Shown here one piece after another: positions 57,678-64,000 of a stretch of 64,000 nt of DNA; position 1 is the first letter of the stretch; each line of letters starts with the position of its first letter. Under the pieces are notes generated by a model. The model was not told the DNA's origin. It did no database searches and saw only the letters and a list, made by a program, of their open reading frames with translations. The stretch lies in assembly GCF_003602275.1 (NCBI RefSeq), contig NZ_QZVT01000011.1, positions 1-64,000 of the forward strand. The letters are read 5' to 3'. The position numbers were made by a program, and so were the translations under genes. This stretch comes from Arthrobacter cheniae. Its GTDB lineage: Bacteria > Actinomycetota > Actinomycetes > Actinomycetales > Micrococcaceae.

Positions 57678-58475
57678 ATGAAGCTTGCCTCCGCTCTCAA
57701 GAGCGCCTCAGCCAAGGCGTCCGACGCCGTTTCATCGGCTCCGGACGGCCGGTTCAGCCGCTGGGAGGAGCATCGCGCGCAGAGACGCCGCGAGCTGATC
57801 AAGGCCGCGAGAAGGGCGATCGACGCACTCGGCCCCGGGGCGTCGATGGAGGACATCGCTGCAGCCGCCGACACGTCGAAATCGGTCTACTACCGCTACT
57901 TCGGCGACAAGACCGGCCTGCAGCGCGCGGTGGCCGAGGTGGTCATCAGCCAGATGCAGCAAAAGGTCCTCGAAGCTGCGAGGGCAGCCACCACGCCTCG
58001 GGAGGGCCTGTGCTCCATGGTCCTCGCCTACCTGCAGATGGCACGGACCTCACCGAACGTCTACGCCTTCGTGACCCGGGTCGGCATCGCGGAGTCGACC
58101 ACGAACGATGACGGTGGCCAGGACACCCTCGCCCACTTCCTCGCCGCGGTCACCGAGATGGTGTCCCGACCCATGCGCGCCTACCTCCTCTCCCCCGATC
58201 GGCCGAGCGGTCCCGACGACGCCGCTCCCGAGTACTGGCCTGCCGCAGCCATCGGCATGGTGAGGGCAGCGGGTGAGCACTGGCTCTCGACCGCCGATGG
58301 ACCCGACAAGCCCACCGAGGGTCAGATGGCCCGCCACATCACGGGCTGGCTCTTCGACGGCGTCAGCAGGTACGAGGCGTTCGTGCCGCTGGACACCGCA
58401 AACCCACCCGTCGTCCCGGCTTCCACTCCCGCTTCCTCCCTCGACACCCGCCCACCAGCGAAGGACACGCCATGA
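57678..58475 (+). CDS. TetR-family regulator of the fatty-acid cluster
   Basis: The 265-residue protein has the TetR helix-turn-helix near residues 40-85 (ALGPGASMEDIAAAADTSKSVYYRYFGDKTGLQ) after an unusual 35-residue extension. The C-terminal ligand domain is not assigned to a subgroup. It is divergent from the thiolase and overlaps the acyl-CoA oxidase gene by four bases (ATGA). I infer that it represses both units in response to an acyl-CoA. Confidence 0.9.
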   Translation: MKLASALKSASAKASDAVSSAPDGRFSRWEEHRAQRRRELIKAARRAIDALGPGASMEDIAAAADTSKSVYYRYFGDKTGLQRAVAEVVISQMQQKVLEAARAATTPREGLCSMVLAYLQMARTSPNVYAFVTRVGIAESTTNDDGGQDTLAHFLAAVTEMVSRPMRAYLLSPDRPSGPDDAAPEYWPAAAIGMVRAAGEHWLSTADGPDKPTEGQMARHITGWLFDGVSRYEAFVPLDTANPPVVPASTPASSLDTRPPAKDTP

Positions 58476-60586
58476 CCCAGATCATCTCCAGACCGCAGCA
58501 GATCCCCGCCACCGCAGACATCAGGGACGACGAGCAGGCTACGGTCGACACCGCGGCACTCGGCGAGTTGCTCCTTGGCAGATGGGCGCACGTGCGCCGT
58601 GTCGCCCGTGAGCTCGCCGGCCGCCCGGAGGTCCACAAGATCGAGGGCCTCACGCACCACGATCACCGCCTCCGTTGCCTGGACCAGCTCCACTACCTCG
58701 TGGAGCAGCAAGCCGTGCACCGGGCCTTCCCCAAGGCCTTCGGCGGCAACGACGACCACGGCGGCAACGTCGCAGGCTTCGAGGAGCTCGTCGTCGCCGA
58801 TCCCTCGCTGCAGATCAAGGCAGGCGTGCAGTGGGGCCTCTTCGGCTCCGCCGTCATGCACCTCGGCACCGAGAAGCACCACGAGGCATGGCTGCCCGGA
58901 ATCATGAACATGGAAATCCCCGGGTGCTTCGCGATGACCGAGACCGGTCATGGCAGCGACGTCGCGAGCATCGCCACGACCGCCACCTACGACGCCGCTA
59001 CGGACGAGTTCGTCATCAATACGCCGTTCCGCGCAGCGTGGAAGGACTACATCGGCAACGGAGCCATCGACGGGCGCGCCGCCGTCGTCTTCGCGCAGCT
59101 GATCACCAACGGCGTGAACCACGGCGTGCACGGGATCTATGTCGAGCTCCGCAACGAGGACGGCTCCTTCACTCCGGGCGTGGGGGGCGAGGATGACGGC
59201 ATCAAGGGTGGCCTCAACGGCATCGACAACGGTCGGCTGCACTTCACGGACGTCCGGGTCCCCCGGACGAACCTGCTCAACCGCTACGGCGACGTCGCCG
59301 AGGACGGCACCTACACCTCGTCCATCGCCTCCCCCGGCCGCCGGTTCTTCACGATGCTCGGAACCCTGGTGCAGGGCCGCGTCTCGCTCGACGGTGCCGC
59401 CGTGGCCGCGAGCAAGCTCGCACTGACCGCGGCGATCACCTACTCGACCCAGCGGCGCCAGTTCAATGCCTCCTCGGATCTGAGGGAAGAGGTGCTGATG
59501 GACTACCAGCGGCACCAACGCCGGCTCCTGCCCCGCCTCGCGGCGACCTACGCCGCCTCCTTCGCGCACGAGGAACTCCTCGAGAAGTTCGACGACGTCT
59601 TCTCCGGCGGACACGACACCGACGAGGACCGCCAGGACCTCGAGACCCTTGCCGCGGCACTCAAGCCACTGAGCACCTGGCTGGCGCTCGACACGCTGCA
59701 GGAGTGCAGGGAGGCCACCGGCGGCCAAGGCTTCCTCATCGAGAACCGCTTCGCGTCGCTGCGCGCCGACCTCGACGTGTACGTGACCTTCGAGGGCGAC
59801 AACAACGTCCTGCTGCAACTCGTGGCGAAGCGCCTCCTGACCGACTACGCCAAGGAGTTCAAGGGCGTCGATTTCGGAGTCCTCGCCCGCTACGCCGTCT
59901 CGCAGGCTGCGGGGAGGACCCTGCACCGCTCCGGACTCCGGCGGGTCGCCCAGACCGTCGCGGACACCGGATCCGGCAAGAAGTCGGCGATCGCCATGCG
60001 CGACGAGGCTACCCAGCACGAACTGCTCACCGACCGGGTGCAGACGCGCGTGGCCGAACTCGCGGGCGTGCTGCGCGGGGCCAGGGGCAAGTCCCAGGAG
60101 AAGTCAGCGGCGCTCTTCAACGAGCACCAGAACGAGCTCATCGAGGTGGCGCACGCCCACGCGGAGCTCCTCCAGTGGGAGGCATTCACGCGCGGCCTGA
60201 AGAAGATCGAGGATCCGGGGACACGTGAGGTCGTCACGCGACTCCGCGACCTGTTCGGCCTGTGCCTGATCGAGAAGGACCTGGCCTGGTTCCTCATGAA
60301 CGGCCGCCTGTCCTCGCAGCGCGCACGGACGCTCGACGGTTACATCAACCGGCTGCTCGCAAAGATCCGCCCCCACGCCCTGGATCTCGTGGAGGCCTTC
60401 GGCTACGGCCAGGAGCACTTGCGGTCGACAATCGCCACCGGGGTCGAGGACCAGCGCCAGCAGGAAGCGGCCGAGTACATGCGCCGCCGTCGTGCCAGTG
60501 GAGACGCACCCATCGACGAGAAGACACTCCTGGCCCGCGTCGCCAAGGAGAAGAAAGCGAAGAAAGCCGCCCGTGCCAGGCGCTGA
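58472..60586 (+). CDS. Acyl-CoA oxidase/dehydrogenase, ACOX-type
   Basis: The 704-residue length and two helical C-terminal domains fit acyl-CoA oxidases rather than the 390-residue dehydrogenases. FAD-binding and active-site blocks are CFAMTETGHGSDVASI, DGIKGGLNGIDNGRLHFTDVRVPR and the catalytic-Glu region VTFEGDNNVLLQL. It would start a beta-oxidation cycle with the neighbouring thiolase, reductase and dehydratase. A Lys-rich tail ends the chain. Confidence 0.9.
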   Translation: MTQIISRPQQIPATADIRDDEQATVDTAALGELLLGRWAHVRRVARELAGRPEVHKIEGLTHHDHRLRCLDQLHYLVEQQAVHRAFPKAFGGNDDHGGNVAGFEELVVADPSLQIKAGVQWGLFGSAVMHLGTEKHHEAWLPGIMNMEIPGCFAMTETGHGSDVASIATTATYDAATDEFVINTPFRAAWKDYIGNGAIDGRAAVVFAQLITNGVNHGVHGIYVELRNEDGSFTPGVGGEDDGIKGGLNGIDNGRLHFTDVRVPRTNLLNRYGDVAEDGTYTSSIASPGRRFFTMLGTLVQGRVSLDGAAVAASKLALTAAITYSTQRRQFNASSDLREEVLMDYQRHQRRLLPRLAATYAASFAHEELLEKFDDVFSGGHDTDEDRQDLETLAAALKPLSTWLALDTLQECREATGGQGFLIENRFASLRADLDVYVTFEGDNNVLLQLVAKRLLTDYAKEFKGVDFGVLARYAVSQAAGRTLHRSGLRRVAQTVADTGSGKKSAIAMRDEATQHELLTDRVQTRVAELAGVLRGARGKSQEKSAALFNEHQNELIEVAHAHAELLQWEAFTRGLKKIEDPGTREVVTRLRDLFGLCLIEKDLAWFLMNGRLSSQRARTLDGYINRLLAKIRPHALDLVEAFGYGQEHLRSTIATGVEDQRQQEAAEYMRRRRASGDAPIDEKTLLARVAKEKKAKKAARARR

Positions 60587-60601
60587 CACCGGCAGCCGGT
60601 G
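60587..60601. terminator. Short hairpin between convergent genes
   Basis: CACCGG and CCGGTG flank CAG directly after the acyl-CoA oxidase stop. It has no T-run and is only a candidate. Confidence 0.35.
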
Positions 60602-60670
60602 GAGTCCCTCGAGAGGATGCCGAAGCGTCGAGGTGTTCCGAGCGGCAAGGTAGTCGGAGCGGCAGGGCCG

Positions 60671-61864
60671 TCAGAGGACGCTGCGATACACGTCGAGGGT
60701 CGTCTCCGCGATGGATCCCCAGTCGAAGTGGCGCTCTGCCCGCTCGCGGCCGGCTGCGCCCATGGCTGCTGCCCTCTGTGGATCGCCGAGCAGCACGTTC
60801 AGTGCGGCCGCGAAGTCGGTGACGAATGCCTCCGGGTCCAGCGGGGTCCCGGTGCCGTCCTGCACCTGCTCGAGGGGTACGAGGGTGCCGGTCACGCCGT
60901 CGTCGATGACCTCCGGGATCCCGCCGGTTGCCGAGGCGACGACGGCGGCCCCGCACGCCATGGCTTCGAGGTTGACGATGCCGAGGGGTTCGTAGATGGA
61001 GGGGCAGGCGAAGACGGTCGCGTGGCTCAGGATCTGGATGACCTCACGCCGGGGCAGCATCTTCTCGATGAGGATGACGGAGCCGCGCCGCTCCCGCAGG
61101 TTCGCGATGAGCACCTCGGTCTCAGCTGCCAGCTCCGGGGTATCGGCGGCGCCGAGGCAGAGGACGAGCTGCACGTCGGCCGGAAGGTGGGCCGCTGCAC
61201 GCAGGAGGTAGGGAACGCCCTTCTGCCGGGTGTTGCGACCGACGAACACCACGCTCGGCCGGTCGGGGTCGATCCCGTGGGCGAGGAGGGCGTCGTCCCC
61301 CGCATCACGGGACCACTGGGCGACGTCGATGCCGTTGTGCACCACGTGCACCTTGCCGGGGTCGACGTCGGGGTAGCTGCGGAGTATGTCCGCCCGCATG
61401 CCGGCAGACACCGCGATGACGGCGGCCGCGGCCTCGTAGGACGTCTTCTCCACCCAGGAGGACACCGCATATCCGCCGCCGAGCTGCTCGGCCTTCCACG
61501 GGCGGAGGGGCTCCAGGCTGTGGGCGCTCAGTACGTGCGGGATGCCGTGCAGGAGCGATGCGAGGTGGCCGGCCATGTTGGCATACCAGGTGTGGGAGTG
61601 CACGAGGTCGGCGCCCCCGATGGCCGACAGCATCTGCAGGTCGGTCCCGAGTGTCTGCACGGCGGCGTTGGCTACGGACAGGCCCTCGGGAACTCCGTAC
61701 GAGAGCACCGAGGCGCCGTGGTAGTCCTCCGGACGGGGCTTGCCGAACGCATGGACCCGGAGGTCCACCTGTGGCGCGAGGACTCTGCTGAGCTCCGCTA
61801 CATGCACCCCCGCGCCACCATAGATCTCGGGCGGGAACTCCTTGGTCACAATGTCTACTCGCAC
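60671..61864 (-). CDS. glgA: Actinobacterial glycogen synthase / maltose-1-phosphate synthase (GlgA/GlgM, GT4)
   Basis: A 397-residue GT4 glycosyltransferase. The acceptor-side loop is TKEFPPEIYGGAGVHV; later blocks are VHSHTWYANMAGHLAS, FVGRNTRQKGVPYLL and the donor-site PSIYEPLGIVNLEAMACG with the paired Glu. Mycobacterial relatives (Rv1212c, GlgM) make maltose-1-phosphate from ADP-glucose for the GlgE route, so both names are possible. TACGTT six bases before the GTG start indicates a leaderless message. It is divergent from glgC. Confidence 0.92.
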   Translation of the reverse strand: MRVDIVTKEFPPEIYGGAGVHVAELSRVLAPQVDLRVHAFGKPRPEDYHGASVLSYGVPEGLSVANAAVQTLGTDLQMLSAIGGADLVHSHTWYANMAGHLASLLHGIPHVLSAHSLEPLRPWKAEQLGGGYAVSSWVEKTSYEAAAAVIAVSAGMRADILRSYPDVDPGKVHVVHNGIDVAQWSRDAGDDALLAHGIDPDRPSVVFVGRNTRQKGVPYLLRAAAHLPADVQLVLCLGAADTPELAAETEVLIANLRERRGSVILIEKMLPRREVIQILSHATVFACPSIYEPLGIVNLEAMACGAAVVASATGGIPEVIDDGVTGTLVPLEQVQDGTGTPLDPEAFVTDFAAALNVLLGDPQRAAAMGAAGRERAERHFDWGSIAETTLDVYRSVL

Positions 61865-61998
61865 TCACCCAACGTAGTGCAGTGCGTCGGAGTCCTCTAG
61901 TGTGAAGTGACCGGAAGGGTTCCGGGACGGGTAGACCTACGCTTGATCGACCACCGGTCGTGGACGCAGAACACTCAAAGAAGAGCGGGGGGTCAGAA

Positions 61999-63243
61999 GT
62001 GGCACCGAAGAAAGTACTTGCCGTGGTGTTGGCAGGCGGAGAAGGTAAGCGGCTCATGCCTCTGACCGCGGACAGGGCCAAACCGGCCGTACCCTTCGCG
62101 GGGAGCTATCGGCTCATAGATTTCGCGTTATCCAACCTCGTGAACTCCGGCTACCTTCAGATCGTGGTACTGACGCAGTACAAGTCCCACAGCCTCGACC
62201 GGCACATCTCCGAGACCTGGCGGATGTCCACCCAGCTGCGCAACTACATCGCGTCCGTCCCGGCCCAGCAGCGCCGTGGCAAGAGCTGGTTCCTCGGCAG
62301 CGCGAACGCCATCTACCAGTCCCTGAACCTCATTCACGACGCGCAGCCCGACATCGTCGTCGTGATCGGCGCCGACCACGTGTACCGCATGGACTTCGCG
62401 CAGATGGTCGACGCCCACGTGAAGAGCGGTGCGTCCGTGAGCGTCGCGGCCGTCCGCCAGCCCATGAACCTCGTGGACCAGTTCGGCGTGATCGAGGTGG
62501 ATCAGAGCGATCCGGGACGCATCGCCGCGTTCGTCGAGAAGCCGGACTCCACGCCCGGCCTGCCTGACGACCCGAACAGCTTCCTGGCCTCGATGGGCAA
62601 CTACGTCTTCACGACGGACGCGCTCGTGAAGGCCCTCGAGGACGACGCCGCGCGCCTGGACACGAAGCACGACATGGGCGGGGACATCATCCCCTACTTC
62701 GTGGAGCGCAACGACGCGGCGGTGTACGACTTCACGCAGAACGACATCCCTGGCGCCACGGACCGGGACCGCCAGTACTGGCGCGACGTCGGCACCATGG
62801 ACTCGTACTACGACGCGAACATGGACCTCATCTCGCCGCTGCCGCTGTTCAACCTGTACAACTTGCAGTGGCCCATCTACACGCGCCAGAGCGTCTCGCC
62901 GCCGGCCAAGTTCGTGCGCAGCTCCTCCGGGAAGTCGGGCGAGGCCCACGACTCGATCGTCTCCGCCGGTGTAGTCGTGTCCGGTGGAGCCGTCCAGAGC
63001 TCCGTGCTGGCGACGGACGTGTTCATCGCGGAATCGGCCGAGGTCACCGGGTCCGTCCTGCTCGACAAGGTGAACGTCGGCGCGGGCGCCGTGGTCCGGC
63101 GGGCCATCGTCGACAAGAACGTCCGGATCCCGCCCGGGGCGCGCATCGGGGTGGACGCCGAGCTCGACCGCCGGCGGGGCTTCGCCGTCACGGAGTCGGG
63201 CCTGACCATCATCAGCAAGGGCCAGGTCATCGAGCCCGGCTGA
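61999..63243 (+). CDS. glgC: Glucose-1-phosphate adenylyltransferase GlgC
   Basis: The 414-residue enzyme makes ADP-glucose. Motifs are [24 protein letters not shown] (nucleotidyl transfer), [21 protein letters not shown] and [12 protein letters not shown]; a C-terminal beta-helix (about 300-414) carries allosteric function. GTG 61999 has a G-rich ribosome-binding site and gives the usual [11 protein letters not shown]-terminus; GTG 61960 is possible. It supplies the divergent glgA. Confidence 0.95.
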   Translation: MAPKKVLAVVLAGGEGKRLMPLTADRAKPAVPFAGSYRLIDFALSNLVNSGYLQIVVLTQYKSHSLDRHISETWRMSTQLRNYIASVPAQQRRGKSWFLGSANAIYQSLNLIHDAQPDIVVVIGADHVYRMDFAQMVDAHVKSGASVSVAAVRQPMNLVDQFGVIEVDQSDPGRIAAFVEKPDSTPGLPDDPNSFLASMGNYVFTTDALVKALEDDAARLDTKHDMGGDIIPYFVERNDAAVYDFTQNDIPGATDRDRQYWRDVGTMDSYYDANMDLISPLPLFNLYNLQWPIYTRQSVSPPAKFVRSSSGKSGEAHDSIVSAGVVVSGGAVQSSVLATDVFIAESAEVTGSVLLDKVNVGAGAVVRRAIVDKNVRIPPGARIGVDAELDRRRGFAVTESGLTIISKGQVIEPG

Positions 63244-63258
63244 GGCGGCATCCGATCC

Positions 63259-63296
63259 ACGACAAAGGCCCCGGCACGTGCCGGGGCCTTTGTCGT
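63259..63296. terminator. Bidirectional terminator after glgC
   Basis: An almost uninterrupted palindrome centred on GGCACGTGCC, with arms ACGACAAAGGCCCC and its complement. It separates glgC from the convergent transglutaminase remnant. Confidence 0.9.
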
Positions 63297-63306
63297 CACG
63301 AGCGCC

Positions 63307-63600
63307 TCAGGCCAGGCGGGTGATGGCCGCCGTGACGTTGAGCGTCAACCCTCCGCCGCCGGACAGGATGCCTTTCAGGGGCGACACGTCGCGGTAGTCG
63401 CGCCCGTGGGCCACCGAGACGTGGAAGTCGCCGACGGGTCCGCTGTTGGTCGGATCCTCGCCGCGCCACTCGCCGTTGCGCGCGTCGGTCTGCACTCCCG
63501 TGGCGCCCTGCACGTAGTCCATCTGCGTCCTCGGCCAGTCGAGGACGGCGCGTGCTGCCCCGTGCGGAACGTGCCGATACATGGACGGTCACGCGGACAC
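63307..63600 (-). pseudogene. Transglutaminase-like protein remnant with its catalytic core deleted
   Basis: The minus strand reads MDYVQGATGVQTDA and then, after two residues, WRGEDPTNSGPVGDFHV and GRDYRDVSPLKGILSGGGG. In intact bacterial transglutaminase-like proteins about 70 residues lie between these blocks, including the catalytic Cys (GVCQDFAH) and His. The N-terminal 150 or so residues are also absent. What remains is the C-terminal end in one open frame (91 codons), but without catalytic residues. Confidence 0.75.
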
Positions 63601-63677
63601 AGGTCGCGTCGACGTGCCTGAAACGAAGCGACGGGTACCCGGATCGGCGGCTGCCGGGGGCGTGGTTGAATGGCCCG

Positions 63678-64000
63678 ATGGAGAACGAGAACCTGCGCCG
63701 CGACGAGGCGGCCGCCCGTTCGGCGCTGTTGGAGACCGAGAGCTACACCGTCGAACTGGATCTTTCCCAGGCGCGTGATGCCCGTGCGCGCAGCTACCGG
63801 ACCACCAGCACCGTGGTCTTCACCTGCCGGCGGCCCGGCGGTGGGACCTTCCTCGACTTCATCGGTGACGTCACCGCTGTGGAGCTGAACGGCAGGACCC
63901 TCGACCCTTCCGCCGTCAGCGACGGTGCCCGGATCCACCTGCACGACCTCGCCGCAGGGAACACCGTGGTGGTGACCGGTCAGGCCCTCTACAGTTCCAG
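63678..64000 (+). CDS. pepN: Aminopeptidase N (M1), N-terminal part, cut by the window end
   Basis: The first 107 residues fit the N-terminal beta domain of actinobacterial PepN: ENLRRDEAAARSALLETESYTVELDLSQ, then TVVFTCRRPGGGTFLDFIGD and VELNGRTLDP. The active-site HExxH would lie beyond the window. TTGAAT six bases before the ATG may be a -10 for leaderless transcription. Confidence 0.88.
   Translation, partial: MENENLRRDEAAARSALLETESYTVELDLSQARDARARSYRTTSTVVFTCRRPGGGTFLDFIGDVTAVELNGRTLDPSAVSDGARIHLHDLAAGNTVVVTGQALYSS

Noticed and set aside
58322-60019. 565-codon minus-strand frame
   Set aside because: Antisense to the acyl-CoA oxidase gene.

Overview
The window is high-GC chromosomal DNA from an actinobacterium of the Micrococcaceae, most likely Arthrobacter or a close relative. 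Markers are a complete Pup-proteasome locus, a naturally fused PafBC, RbpA, the mycothiol enzyme MshC and many genes that appear to be leaderless. I recognised genes from translated motifs and gene order; no database search was possible.

Layout. 0.2-5.5 kb: a 1741-residue secreted animal-type haem peroxidase with RTX calcium repeats, a Pro-rich tandem repeat and a C-terminal membrane segment. 5.7-15.4 kb: a short UvrA-like ATPase, peptide deformylase, S9 peptidase, RlmA-like methyltransferase, rbpA (behind a SigR/SigH-type promoter), a Ppm1-like polyprenol-phosphate mannosyltransferase and an amidohydrolase. 15.5-30.2 kb (all minus strand): helY, tatC, tatA, a small membrane protein, pafBC, two FKBP isomerases, pafA, prcA, prcB, pup, dop and mpa. 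Pup is deamidated by Dop, ligated to substrates by PafA and threaded by Mpa into the PrcAB core; PafBC is the DNA-damage regulator usually encoded beside them. 30.5-42.8 kb: trmI, an M50-CBS protease, a HAD phosphatase, a PAC2 protein, mshC, uppP, an aldo/keto reductase, two small conserved genes, an acyl-CoA dehydrogenase-like gene, an M20 peptidase and an MFS transporter. Much of 12-41 kb follows the gene order I recall for M. tuberculosis Rv2050-Rv2141c.

42.8-50.2 kb is a decayed accessory region ending at tRNA-Leu(GAG). It holds a drrAB-like ABC transporter remnant, a solute-binding-protein remnant, two broken tyrosine integrases and a truncated reading frame behind a strong ribosome-binding site. 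Intact genes there encode a GT-C-like membrane protein, a tiny membrane protein and a metallophosphoesterase. Two 90-residue proteins that look like paralogues of each other flank the region (43.5 and 50.5 kb).

50.8-64 kb: an M50B-like membrane protein, kynureninase, a secreted trypsin-like protease, a fatty-acid cluster (MaoC, long FabG and thiolase divergent from TetR and acyl-CoA oxidase, resembling mycobacterial htdX-fabG4-fadA2), the divergent glgA(glgM)/glgC pair, a transglutaminase remnant with its catalytic core deleted, and the first part of pepN.

I found no convincing new defence or metabolic system. The observations I rate highest are the paired small proteins around the decayed island, the recurrent leaderless-promoter layout, the SigR-type promoter of rbpA and the integrase remnant at tRNA-Leu.
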